12,272 bases of DNA from DAOMOP01 sp035444405 (GTDB taxonomy: Bacteria > Pseudomonadota > Gammaproteobacteria > Burkholderiales > Rhodocyclaceae), in the NCBI GenBank assembly GCA_035444405.1, contig DAOMOP010000120.1:1-12272 (forward strand). The letters run 5' to 3'. Shown in pieces: positions 1-6,634 of this stretch. A program made the translations under genes and the position numbers. Within the stretch, counting starts at the first letter, position 1. Every line of letters begins with the position of its first letter. The notes below the pieces were generated by a model that made no database searches, was not told where the DNA came from, and saw only the letters and a list, made by a program, of their open reading frames with translations.

Positions 1-1
1 C

Positions 2-262
2 GCCTCAGGCGCGGTGGTCGGCACGGTGGTCGGCGTGCAGAAGTACATCTACGACGTCTTCGGCCCGGCCGTCACGCTCGCGCTGCGGCTGCGCTCGCAC
101 GCCGAGCCGATGACGCTGTGTGCGGCCGCGGCGCTGGTCGGCGAGCTCGACGAGCGCTTCGTCGCCACGTCGATCGGCCCGCGCGATGTCGGCGGCGGGC
201 GCGAGCAGGAGCTGTTCCGCGTCGGCGAGGCCGGCGAGAGCGCGCGCATCAAGGCGCCGTGA
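2..262 (+). CDS. Class III adenylate/guanylate cyclase, C-terminal fragment
   Basis: Only the last 86 residues are in the window; the start lies to the left. The frame opens with a Gly-rich strand followed by KYIYDVFGPAVTLALRLRSH, the conserved core of class III nucleotide cyclases, which in the family reads roughly K-[FY]-x-Y-D-x-x-G-x-x-V-N-x-A-x-R. A final strand resembling the usual 'G-x-x-x-v-x-G... y-x-l' ending follows (around 196-225). Such proteins make cAMP or cGMP from ATP or GTP as homodimers. The transition-state Arg is present, but the Asn four residues before it is Thr here, which is unusual. The domain is at the C-terminus, so any sensory domain is off-window. The histidine kinase gene begins 76 bases downstream on the same strand, suggesting joint transcription. 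Family call is firm; activity and product nucleotide are unknown. Confidence 0.8.
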   Translation, partial: ASGAVVGTVVGVQKYIYDVFGPAVTLALRLRSHAEPMTLCAAAALVGELDERFVATSIGPRDVGGGREQELFRVGEAGESARIKAP

Positions 263-338
263 GCGCCACAACCGGCCGTGCGGCACCGGCGCCGACGTGC
301 CGGACGCCTTTCGACCGACCCATTGCGGACCGCGACAC

Positions 339-2252
339 GTGACGATTGCGAGCGAATACGGTGACGCGAGCCGGCACCTCGGCGAACAGCTCCGCGACGC
401 GATCGAGGCCTTGTCCGACGGCTTCGCGCTGTTCGACGAGGACAACCGCCTGGTGCTGTGCAACGCGCGCTATCGTGCGCTGAACCCGGCGATCGCGGCG
501 CTGATCGTGCCCGACGTGCGCTGGGAGCTGCTGGTGCACGAAGCGGCGGCCCACGGCGCGCTGTCCGATGACGACCGCGACGCGCTGTACCGCATGGAGA
601 GCCATCTCGCCGACGAGCACGCCGCGGTGCAGGCGCTCGAGATCGAGCAGCCCAACGGCGACGTGCACAGCCTGTCGATGCGCCCGACGCCGCGCGGCGG
701 CTTCGTGCTGATCCACGCCGACGTCACCGCGCGGCGCACCTACGAGCAGACCACGCGCGAGGCCGATCTGTTGCTGCGCAAGGTGCTCGAGGCCTGCCCG
801 GCCAACGTCGTGATGTCGCGCATCGGCGACGGCCAGGTGATCTACCGCTCGCCGGCGGCGACCGAGCTGCTCGGCACCGCGCGCAACTCGCACGAGCACT
901 TCGCCAGCCGCGAGGCGCGCGCCGACTTCATCACCGCGCTGCTGCCCAACGGGCGCGTTGACGACATGCCGACGACCTGCCTGCGCCCGGACGGCACGCC
1001 GTTCTCGTGCACGATCTCGGCGCGCGTGATCGAGTACCGCGGCGAGGACGTGGTGGTGTCGAGCACGGTCGACCGCAGCGGCGAGATCGCGATGCAGGAA
1101 GAGCTCGCCGCGCAGCGCGAGACGATCTTCCAGAACGAGAAGCTGTCCGCGCTCGGCGAGCTCCTCGCCGGCGTCGCGCACGAGCTCAACAACCCGCTGT
1201 CGGTGGTCGTCGGCCACGCGCTGATGCTGCGCGACGAGGCGACCGACCCGGCGCTGCTGCGCCGCATCGACAAGATCGGCCAGGCCGCCGAGCGCTGCGC
1301 GAAGATCGTCAAGACCTTTCTCGCGCTGGCGCGCCAGCAGCCCTCGCAGCTGCGCCCGACCGATCTCAACGCCGCGGCTGGTGCCGCGGTCGAGCTCGCC
1401 CGCCTCGCGCCCGATGCAAAAGGCATTGCGATCACGACCGCGCTGGCCGAAGCCCTGCCGGCGGTCGTGGCCGATGCGGACCAGATCACGCAGGTGCTGA
1501 TCAACCTGATCACGAACGCCCAGCAGGCGATCCGCGCCAGCGGCCGCGGCGACACCATCCACATCGCCTCGCGCCTCGATGCCGCCTCGCGCAGCGTCGA
1601 GATCCGCATCGGCGACAACGGGCCGGGCATTCCCGAAGCGATCCGCAGCCGCATCTTCGATCCGTTCTTCACCACCAAGGCGGTCGGCCAGGGCACCGGC
1701 ATCGGGCTGGCGTTCTGCCATCGCATCGCGGTGTCGCACAACGGCCGGATCCGGCTCGAATCGGGCCAGCCCGGCCGCACCAGCTTCGTGCTGCGCCTGC
1801 CCGCCGCGGACGGCGCGGCGAGCCCGGCGCCACCGCGCGAAGACGCACGCCCGCCGATGCGGCGCGCATCGCTGCTGGTGGTCGAGGACGAGGCCGACGT
1901 CGCCGAGCTGATCCGCGAGATCCTCGCGCGCGACGACATCGACGTCACCCACGCGACCAGCGGCGCGCACGCGCTCGAGCTGCTCGCGTCGCACCACTAT
2001 GGCCTGATCCTGAGCGACCTCAACATGCCCGGCATCGACGGGCGGCAGCTCTACGAGCGCATCGCGAGCGAGCATCCGCAGCTCGTGCCGCGCATCGGCT
2101 TCGTCACCGGCGACACGATGAGCCCGACCGCGCGGGCGTTTCTCGACACCGCCGGGCGGCCCTATCTCGAAAAGCCGATCGCGCCGTCCGAGCTGCGCGC
2201 GCTGGTGCGCCGCCTGCTCGCTGCCGGCGAGACGGGATCGCGAGCGGGCTGA
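339..2252 (+). CDS. Hybrid sensor histidine kinase (PAS-PAS-HisKA-HATPase-REC)
   Basis: The protein has 637 residues counted from the GTG at 339. A PAS domain of the PAS_7 type lies at about 15-130 (DGFALFDEDNRLVLCNARY) and a second PAS at about 143-245. A short coiled linker leads to the HisKA domain, with phospho-acceptor His281 in VAHELNNPLS. The HATPase domain has an N-box at 389-398 (Asn393), a G1 box DNGPGIP at 426-432, an F-box around 440-444 and a G2 box GTGIGLA at 452-458. A receiver domain at 510-630 carries acidic pair Glu516/Asp517, phospho-acceptor Asp560 and Lys612. No transmembrane segment or signal peptide is seen, so it should be a cytoplasmic sensor. There is no DNA-binding output, so signal must go on to another protein. 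An in-frame ATG at 120 was rejected because it overlaps the cyclase gene and adds low-complexity Arg/Ala-rich sequence. The start at 339 has no strong ribosome binding site and is the least certain part. Confidence 0.9.
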   Translation: MTIASEYGDASRHLGEQLRDAIEALSDGFALFDEDNRLVLCNARYRALNPAIAALIVPDVRWELLVHEAAAHGALSDDDRDALYRMESHLADEHAAVQALEIEQPNGDVHSLSMRPTPRGGFVLIHADVTARRTYEQTTREADLLLRKVLEACPANVVMSRIGDGQVIYRSPAATELLGTARNSHEHFASREARADFITALLPNGRVDDMPTTCLRPDGTPFSCTISARVIEYRGEDVVVSSTVDRSGEIAMQEELAAQRETIFQNEKLSALGELLAGVAHELNNPLSVVVGHALMLRDEATDPALLRRIDKIGQAAERCAKIVKTFLALARQQPSQLRPTDLNAAAGAAVELARLAPDAKGIAITTALAEALPAVVADADQITQVLINLITNAQQAIRASGRGDTIHIASRLDAASRSVEIRIGDNGPGIPEAIRSRIFDPFFTTKAVGQGTGIGLAFCHRIAVSHNGRIRLESGQPGRTSFVLRLPAADGAASPAPPREDARPPMRRASLLVVEDEADVAELIREILARDDIDVTHATSGAHALELLASHHYGLILSDLNMPGIDGRQLYERIASEHPQLVPRIGFVTGDTMSPTARAFLDTAGRPYLEKPIAPSELRALVRRLLAAGETGSRAG

Positions 2253-2270
2253 AGCAGCGACACCATTGCC

Positions 2271-2276
2271 TATACT
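2271..2276 (+). promoter_or_regulatory. Possible -10 element (TATACT) for the small exported protein gene
   Basis: TATACT matches the sigma-70 -10 consensus at five of six positions and stands out in very GC-rich sequence just after the kinase stop codon. No good -35 hexamer is found 16-18 bases upstream. It would give an untranslated leader of roughly 80 bases containing the hairpin at 2284-2320. Low confidence because of the missing -35. Confidence 0.3.
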
Positions 2277-2283
2277 GAAGCGT

Positions 2284-2320
2284 CGCACGAGTCCGGGCTC
2301 GAGGAGTGCGGGCTCGTGTG
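2284..2320 (+). promoter_or_regulatory. Leader hairpin with an internal direct repeat
   Basis: Bases 2284-2294 can pair with 2310-2320 in RNA: 11 pairs, two of them G-U, around a 15-base loop. The octamer CGGGCTCG occurs twice, at 2294-2301 in the 5' arm/loop and 2309-2316 in the 3' arm, so alternative pairings are possible. There is no U-tract, so it is not a standard intrinsic terminator. It lies between the kinase stop and the next gene's ribosome binding site and could be a 3'-end stabilising structure or a 5' leader element. Confidence 0.3.
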
Positions 2321-2363
2321 CGCAAGCATGGCTCAAGGTGGCACACCGGACAGGAGGTACGCG

Positions 2364-2714
2364 ATGAAGAACAGCCCGGCCCTGATCACCGCCGCACTGG
2401 TGGCGGCACTGGTCCTGCACGCGAGCGCGGCGACGGCCGCGGACGGCTCGGTGACGATCACGAACCCCGCCGACGGCGCAACCCTCGACGCGATGGACGA
2501 GAACATGCTCACCTACGAGGTCGTGCCGGGCCCGCGCGGCGACCACGTGCATGTCTACATCGACGACACCGAGGTCGGCATCCTGCGCCAGCTCACCGGC
2601 AGCTACGCGCTGCCGGCGCTCGACGCCGGCGAGCGCGAGATCTGCATCCGCGTCGTCAATCGCGCCCACACGCCGGTCGGCGTCGACGGCTGCGTCAAGA
2701 TCATGGTCCAGTAA
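2364..2714 (+). CDS. Small exported beta-sandwich-like protein, function unknown
   Basis: This 116-residue protein has a clear Sec signal peptide: MKNS, a hydrophobic stretch to about residue 22, and an A-x-A type cleavage site near 24-26 (SAATA). The mature part of about 90 residues begins with an NPADGATL segment. It then contains DHVHVYIDD (His61, His63), a G-S-Y-x-L-x-x-L-x-x-G-E turn, and N-R-A-H-T-P-V-G-V (His102), a pattern seen in small Ig-like periplasmic domains such as the DUF4399 type. Cys94 and Cys110 could form a disulfide. The start is fixed by AGGAGGT at 2353-2359, 4 bases before the ATG. The next gene, encoding a membrane protein, starts 8 bases after the stop, so the two probably form one transcript. 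The small-periplasmic plus multi-helix arrangement recalls CopC/CopD, but no CopC sequence signature is seen and metal binding is only a guess. Confidence 0.8.
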   Translation: MKNSPALITAALVAALVLHASAATAADGSVTITNPADGATLDAMDENMLTYEVVPGPRGDHVHVYIDDTEVGILRQLTGSYALPALDAGEREICIRVVNRAHTPVGVDGCVKIMVQ

Positions 2715-2722
2715 CCCCGTCC

Positions 2723-3139
2723 ATGCTGGCCGAGAACCTGAGCTACGCGCTGGTTCAGGTCGTGCACAACTTCGGCGCAGCCGCCGTGGTCGGGGTGCCG
2801 GTGCTGGCGCTGGCGCTGGCAGGCGCATCGTCGGCCGAGCATCTTCGGCGACGACTGCTGTGGCTCATCTTGCTCGCCTGGAGCGCCCAGGCGCTGAGCG
2901 GCGCCGGCTTCGGCGCGGTGAGCCGCTACTTCTAAGGCCAGTTCCCCGACATCTCCGCGGTCGCGACGGCGGCGCTCGCCGTCAAGGTCGCCTGCGCCGT
3001 GCTCGGCTTCGCGCTCGCCGCCATGGCGCTGCGACCGGCGGGCGCCGGCGCGGCGGCATCGCCGCGGACCTGGCAGGCGCTCGCGACACTGGGCGCGCTC
3101 GCGTTGACGGCGGCGGCGTTCCTGCGCTGGTTTTCATAG
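2723..3139 (+). pseudogene. Four-helix membrane protein gene split by an in-frame TAA
   Basis: Translation from ATG 2723 gives 70 residues ending at TAA 2933-2935. The same frame then continues without interruption for another 67 codons to TAG 3137-3139. Both halves read as one membrane protein of about 138 residues. The helices are about residues 12-33 (containing the VVHNFG motif, His15), 43-62, 78-99 and 111-135, with SRYF before the stop codon and GQFPDIS after it in what looks like a single loop. A frameshift is not needed to join them, so this is a single-base nonsense change or a sequencing error. The size and VVHN motif are reminiscent of short CopD-like or DUF4149-like integral membrane proteins, without a firm match. 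It follows the exported protein gene by 8 bases. If truncated, the product would keep only two helices. Confidence 0.7.
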
Positions 3140-3143
3140 CGGC

Positions 3144-3160
3144 GCGCAACGCGCTTGCGC
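3144..3160. repeat. Inverted repeat after the split membrane-protein gene
   Basis: GCGCAA at 3144-3149 and TTGCGC at 3155-3160 form a 6-base-pair stem around a 5-base loop, beginning 4 bases after the final TAG. There is no T-run, so terminator function is doubtful. It separates the upstream pair from the vapBC promoter. Confidence 0.25.
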
Positions 3161-3230
3161 ACGGCGCCCAAGGCCCTTGCATTGCGCGGGTCGTGCGACC
3201 GGCTGGCCTGTCGGGATCCCCTCGCTGCGA

Positions 3231-3259
3231 TTGACCGGTCAGACCTGGCGGCATATGCT
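3231..3259 (+). promoter_or_regulatory. Sigma-70 promoter of vapBC
   Basis: TTGACC at 3231-3236 (five of six matches to the -35 consensus) and TATGCT at 3254-3259 (four of six to the -10) are separated by the ideal 17 bases. This is the best promoter-like sequence in the window. Transcription would start about 20 bases before the vapB ATG at 3288, as expected for a self-contained toxin-antitoxin unit. Confidence 0.6.
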
Positions 3260-3267
3260 TCCGCATA
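3251..3267. promoter_or_regulatory. Operator-like inverted repeat over the vapBC -10
   Basis: TATGC (3254-3258) and GCATA (3263-3267) are exact reverse complements separated by TTCC, and GCATATGC at 3251-3258 is itself a perfect palindrome. The element covers the -10 hexamer and the likely start site. VapB and VapBC complexes are known to repress their own promoters through such inverted repeats, so this is the likely autoregulatory operator. The role is inferred from position and symmetry. Confidence 0.5.
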
Positions 3268-3287
3268 GGTCATGTTGGAGCCAGCCC

Positions 3288-3527
3288 ATGCAATCGGAAC
3301 GTCATGTCCGCCTGTTCAGAAACGGCCGCAACCAGGCCATCCGGATCCCGCGCGAGCTCGAGCTCGATGCCGACGAAGCCATCATCCACAAGGAGGGCGA
3401 GCGCCTGATCATCGAACCGGTGCGCCGCAAGGGACTGCGCGCGCTGCTTGCGACGCTCGAACCGCTCGACGAGGACTTTCCCGACGTCGATGCCGGCTTG
3501 CTGCCGAACGACGACATCGAGCTGTGA
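3288..3527 (+). CDS. vapB: VapB-type antitoxin
   Basis: This 79-residue protein has an N-terminal swapped-hairpin AbrB/MazE-like DNA-binding domain at about 5-45, with the family motif V-R-L-F-R-N-G-R-N-Q-A-I-R-I-P-R-E-L. The acidic C-terminal tail (EPLDEDFPDVDAG) would wrap around and block the toxin active site. GGAG at 3276-3279 lies 8 bases before the ATG. The toxin gene starts 8 bases after the stop. The protein should neutralise VapC and, with it, repress the promoter at 3231-3259. Recognition of the pair is strong. Confidence 0.9.
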   Translation: MQSERHVRLFRNGRNQAIRIPRELELDADEAIIHKEGERLIIEPVRRKGLRALLATLEPLDEDFPDVDAGLLPNDDIEL

Positions 3528-3535
3528 GGTCGGCG

Positions 3536-3949
3536 ATGAGCGAATCGGCGCTGCGCTTTCTGCTCGACACGAACATCGTGTCCGACCTCGTCCGCAATCC
3601 GCAAGGTCGCATTGCCGAGTGCATCGCCGAATACGGAGAGGCGACCGTGTGCACGAGTATCGTCGTCGCCAGCGAATTGCGTTTCGGCGCTCGCAAGCGG
3701 GGTTCGCCCCGACTGCAAACGCAGCTCGACGCAATCCTGTCCGCCCTCGAAGTGCTGCCACTCGAGCCGCCGGCCGACCGTCATTATGCGGACATCCGTG
3801 CGCAACTCGAACGCACCGGCCGACCCATCGGCCCGAACGACCTGCTGATCGCCGCGCACGCACGTGCGCTCGGGCTGACGGTCGTCACCGCAAACAGCGA
3901 CGAATTCGGGCGTGTACCGGAATTGTCCGTAGCGAACTGGCTCGCGTAA
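3536..3949 (+). CDS. vapC: VapC-type toxin, PIN-domain ribonuclease
   Basis: The 137-residue protein fills the usual length of a single PIN domain. The acidic metal-binding residues of the family are all present: Asp11 in LLDTNIVSDL, Glu47 in SELRFGA, Asp102 in PNDLLIAAHA and Asp122 in TANSDEF. VapC toxins are Mg2+-dependent endoribonucleases that typically cut initiator tRNA or rRNA; the target here cannot be read from sequence. The GAGG overlapping the vapB stop codon (about 3526-3529) serves as ribosome binding site, so translation of the two genes is probably linked. The gene appears intact. It converges on uraA, with 40 bases between the stop codons. Confidence 0.92.
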   Translation: MSESALRFLLDTNIVSDLVRNPQGRIAECIAEYGEATVCTSIVVASELRFGARKRGSPRLQTQLDAILSALEVLPLEPPADRHYADIRAQLERTGRPIGPNDLLIAAHARALGLTVVTANSDEFGRVPELSVANWLA

Positions 3950-3989
3950 CGCTCGCGCAGCGGTGTGCGCCGCCGGCGTCTCGCGTGAC

Positions 3990-5237
3990 TCAAGCGGGCG
4001 TGCGCGGCTGCGGCAGCACGAAGTTCAGCAGCACCGCGGCGAGCCCGCTCAAGCTCACGCCCTGCAGCGTGAAGCCGCCGACGTTGAGCGCCAGCCCGCC
4101 GACGCCGAACACCAGCACCGACGAGACGATCACGAGGTTGCGCGGCTGGTCCATGTCGACGCGTGCATGGATCAGCGTCTTCAGGCCGACGCTCGCGACC
4201 GAGCCGAACAGCAGCATCATGATGCCGCCCATCACCGGCACCGGGATGGTCTGCAGGAAGGCGTTGAACTTGCCGAAGAAGGCCATCACGATCGCGAGCA
4301 GCGCGGCCCACGTCATCACCGCGGGGCTGTAGTTCTTCGTCAGCGTCACCGCGCCGGTCACTTCCGAGTAGGTCGTGATCGGCGGCCCGCCGACCAGGCC
4401 GGCAAACAGGACCCCCAGCCCGTCGCCGGCAAAGGTGCGGTGCAGGCCGGGGCTTTCGGTGTAATCCTTGCCGGTCACGCCGCCGATCGCGACGACGTCG
4501 CCGACGTGCTCGATGACCGGCGCCAGCGCGACCGGCAGCATGAACAGGATCGCCGCGAACTCGAAGCTCGGCGCGACGAAGTGCGGCATCACGAACCACG
4601 GTGCGGTGCGGATCGCGGCGAAATCGACGAGCCCGAACACCACCGCGGCGACATAGCCGGCGACGACTCCGGCGAGAATCGGCACGAGCCTGAGGAAGCC
4701 GCGCGCGAGCACCGCGACGACCACCGTGGTGCCGAAGGACACCGCCGCCACCGTCAGCGCGACGGCCGGCGGCACGCGCTCGAGCGCGCCGTCGCCGCTG
4801 CGCCCCATCGCCATGTTCACGGCCACCGACGCGAGCGACAGGCCGATCACCATGATGATCGGCCCGATCACCACCGGCGGCATGAAGCGATGCACGATGT
4901 CCGCGCCATGGCGCCACACCAGCGCCGAGAACCCGAAATACACCAGCGACACGCACGCCAGCGCGCCCATCGTCGCCGCCGGCCCCCACATCTGCATGCT
5001 GAAGATGATCGGCGCGATGAACGCGAAGCTCGAGCCGAGGAAGATCGGCACCTCGCGGCGCGTGACGAACTGGAACAGCAATGTGCCGACGCCGGCGCCG
5101 AGCAGCGCCATGCTCGGGTTGAGTCCGGTCAGCAGCGGCACCAGCACCAGCGCGCCGAACGCGACGAAGAGAATCTGCCCGCCGGCCACCGCCTGGCGCC
5201 ACGCGGGCCCGTTCGTTTCGGTGGGAAAGTCACGCAT
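3990..5237 (-). CDS. uraA: Uracil permease (nucleobase:cation symporter-2 family)
   Basis: This hydrophobic protein of 415 residues has about 14 predicted membrane segments, the usual size and layout for UraA/NAT transporters, which bring uracil in by proton symport. The family motifs are clear. Glu243 lies in PVALAPVIEHVGD. Glu292 lies in GGPPITTYSEVTGAVTLT, matching the substrate-binding acidic residue of E. coli UraA in GGPANTTYGENIG. Further on are I-P-V-P-V-M-G-G-I and the LFG segment. The start chosen is the ATG at 5237 (MRDFPTETNG), because GGAG lies 7 bases before it; an ATG two codons upstream (5243) is only 1 base from the same GGAG. It follows upp by 91 bases on the same strand, so upp-uraA is a likely transport-and-salvage operon. 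Confidence 0.93.
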   Translation of the reverse strand: MRDFPTETNGPAWRQAVAGGQILFVAFGALVLVPLLTGLNPSMALLGAGVGTLLFQFVTRREVPIFLGSSFAFIAPIIFSMQMWGPAATMGALACVSLVYFGFSALVWRHGADIVHRFMPPVVIGPIIMVIGLSLASVAVNMAMGRSGDGALERVPPAVALTVAAVSFGTTVVVAVLARGFLRLVPILAGVVAGYVAAVVFGLVDFAAIRTAPWFVMPHFVAPSFEFAAILFMLPVALAPVIEHVGDVVAIGGVTGKDYTESPGLHRTFAGDGLGVLFAGLVGGPPITTYSEVTGAVTLTKNYSPAVMTWAALLAIVMAFFGKFNAFLQTIPVPVMGGIMMLLFGSVASVGLKTLIHARVDMDQPRNLVIVSSVLVFGVGGLALNVGGFTLQGVSLSGLAAVLLNFVLPQPRTPA

Positions 5238-5253
5238 CGTCATGCTCCGGCCT

Positions 5254-5268
5254 GCCCCGCGGCGGGGC
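5254..5268. repeat. GC-rich inverted repeat upstream of uraA
   Basis: GCCCCGC (5254-5260) and GCGGGGC (5262-5268) are exact reverse complements with a single base between them. It sits in the upp-uraA spacer just before the uraA ribosome binding site. It could set the uraA expression level relative to upp by forming an RNA hairpin, but nothing beyond symmetry and position supports this. Confidence 0.3.
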
Positions 5269-5328
5269 GGCACGTTGTTGTTGTGCAGAGGTGATGCAGG
5301 CCCGGCGGCGGCCGCTGCCCGCGCGCGT

Positions 5329-5961
5329 TCAGTTGTGCTTGGTGCCGAAGATCTTGTCGCCGGCGTCGCCGAGGCCCGGAATGATGTAGCCGACCTCGTC
5401 GAGATGGCTGTCGATGCTCGCGGTGTAGATGTCGACGTCGGGATGGCGCACGTTCATCAGCGCGATGCCCTCGGGCGCGGCCACCAGCACCAGCGCGCGG
5501 ATCGCGCGGCAGCCCTTGCGGCGCAGCATGTCGACGGTGGCGGCCAGCGAGCCGCCGGTCGCGAGCATCGGATCGACGATCAGCGCCATGCGCTCGCCGA
5601 GGTGACCGACGAACTTCTCGAAGTACGGTGCCGGCTGCAGCGTGTGCTCGTCGCGCGCGATGCCGACGACGCTGACCTTGGCGCTCGGAATCATGTCGAG
5701 CACGCCGTCGAGCATGCCCAGCCCGGCGCGCAGGATCGGCACGATGGTAACCTTCTTGCCCTTGATGCGCTCGACTTCGACCGGCCCCGCCCAGCCTTCG
5801 ATCGTCACCTTCTCGAGCGGGAAATCCTTGCACGCCTCGTAGGCGAGCAGGCGCGCAAGCTCGGCGGTGAGCTCGCGGAACTTCTTGGTGCTGATGTCGG
5901 CCTCGCGCATCAGGCCGATCTTGTGCCTGACCAGCGGATGGGAGATCTCGTAGATCGACAT
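5329..5961 (-). CDS. upp: Uracil phosphoribosyltransferase
   Basis: The protein has 210 residues, the normal family length. It converts uracil and PRPP to UMP and pyrophosphate in the cytoplasm. The PRPP-binding loop is ALIVDPMLATGGSLA at 126-140. ILRAGLGM at 76-83 and the C-terminal uracil-binding loop YIIPGLGDAGDKIFGT at 192-207 are typical of Upp. It lies upstream of uraA in the same direction, so uptake and conversion of uracil are encoded together. It is divergent from the purine enzyme gene at 6074, sharing the intergenic region 5962-6073. The start ATG at 5961 has a modest GGGATG-like ribosome binding site. No defect is seen. Confidence 0.97.
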   Translation of the reverse strand: MSIYEISHPLVRHKIGLMREADISTKKFRELTAELARLLAYEACKDFPLEKVTIEGWAGPVEVERIKGKKVTIVPILRAGLGMLDGVLDMIPSAKVSVVGIARDEHTLQPAPYFEKFVGHLGERMALIVDPMLATGGSLAATVDMLRRKGCRAIRALVLVAAPEGIALMNVRHPDVDIYTASIDSHLDEVGYIIPGLGDAGDKIFGTKHN

Positions 5962-6073
5962 GGGCGCATCCCGGCAATGACGTCGCGCAAGTTTACCGCG
6001 GTGGCGGCAGCGGCCGACCGCCTCCGGTAGAATATTTGCTTACAACCAGCAACCACGCAATGGAGTGCGCGGC
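5962..6073. promoter_or_regulatory. Divergent promoter region between upp and hpt
   Basis: These 112 bases separate two divergently read salvage genes and must hold both promoters unless transcription comes from elsewhere. A locally AT-rich patch at about 6028-6045 contains TAGAAT (6028-6033), a candidate -10 for the rightward gene. TAAACT on the minus strand (5995 down to 5990) is a candidate -10 for upp. Neither has a convincing -35. GGAG at 6062-6065 is the hpt ribosome binding site. No clear operator was found. Confidence 0.35.
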
Positions 6074-6631
6074 ATGTCGATCGACCTCGAAGAAATCGTC
6101 CGGGCGCGCGAAGAGGCCGACTGCCTCGCCGATGCGGCCATCGTCGAGGCCGCGCTCGACCGCATGGCCGACGAGATCACCGCCGCGCTGCACGACACCA
6201 ACCCGCTCGTGTACGCGGTGATGAACGGCGCGCTGATCCTCGCCGGACGCATCCTGCCGCGCCTGCCCTTCCCGCTCGAGGTCGCCTATCTGCACGCGAC
6301 CCGCTACGGCCACGCGCTGCACGGCAGGCTGCTCGACTGGCGCGTGCGTCCGACCCAGGACCTGCGCGGGCGCACCGTGCTGGTGCTCGACGACATCCTC
6401 GACGAGGGCCACACGCTGCATGCGATCATCGAGCACCTGAAGGGCGAGGGCGCGGCCAAGGTGTATTCGGCGGTGCTGACGCACAAGCTGCACGACCGCA
6501 AGGCCTATCCGGGCATGCGCGCGGACTTCACCGGACTCGACGTCGCCGACCGCTTCCTGTTCGGCTGCGGCATGGACTACAAGGGCTACTGGCGCAACGC
6601 GCCGGGAATCTACGCTTTGAAAGGGACGTGA
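6074..6631 (+). CDS. hpt: Hypoxanthine-guanine phosphoribosyltransferase
   Basis: This 185-residue type I phosphoribosyltransferase converts hypoxanthine or guanine plus PRPP to IMP or GMP. The PRPP loop is VLVLDDILDEGHTL at 102-115, with the usual acidic pair. YAVMNGALILAG (47-58) forms the early loop, and the C-terminal hood contains DRFLFGCGMDYKGYWRN (159-175). The length and pattern fit the short proteobacterial hypoxanthine-guanine subgroup rather than xanthine or adenine enzymes. ATG 6074 is preferred over the GTG at 6065 because GGAG at 6062-6065 is 8 bases upstream of the ATG. It is divergent from upp and followed after 3 bases by the DUF1840 gene. Purine specificity is inferred from family resemblance. 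Confidence 0.9.
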   Translation: MSIDLEEIVRAREEADCLADAAIVEAALDRMADEITAALHDTNPLVYAVMNGALILAGRILPRLPFPLEVAYLHATRYGHALHGRLLDWRVRPTQDLRGRTVLVLDDILDEGHTLHAIIEHLKGEGAAKVYSAVLTHKLHDRKAYPGMRADFTGLDVADRFLFGCGMDYKGYWRNAPGIYALKGT

Positions 6632-6634
6632 TCG

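Noticed and set aside
120..338. Upstream extension of the histidine kinase to an ATG at 120
   Set aside because: It overlaps more than half of the visible cyclase coding sequence and encodes an unlikely Arg/Ala/Ser-rich stretch before the PAS domain.
249..2828. Very long open frame on the minus strand opposite the kinase gene
   Set aside because: It has low-complexity Arg/Ala/Asp-rich translation with no family motif, lying antisense to a gene with complete kinase and receiver motifs. This is typical frame shadowing in high-GC DNA.
2933..2935. Stop codon in the membrane protein gene as a recoded codon
   Set aside because: Selenocysteine uses TGA and pyrrolysine uses TAG; this codon is TAA, and no recoding signal is visible.
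2364..3139. Calling the exported protein and membrane protein CopC and CopD
   Set aside because: Only size and order are similar; the N-terminal His and Met-rich copper motifs of CopC are not seen.
3963..5294. Long open frame on the plus strand opposite uraA
   Set aside because: Its translation is an Arg/His/Asp/Glu-rich string, the mirror of hydrophobic codons on the other strand.
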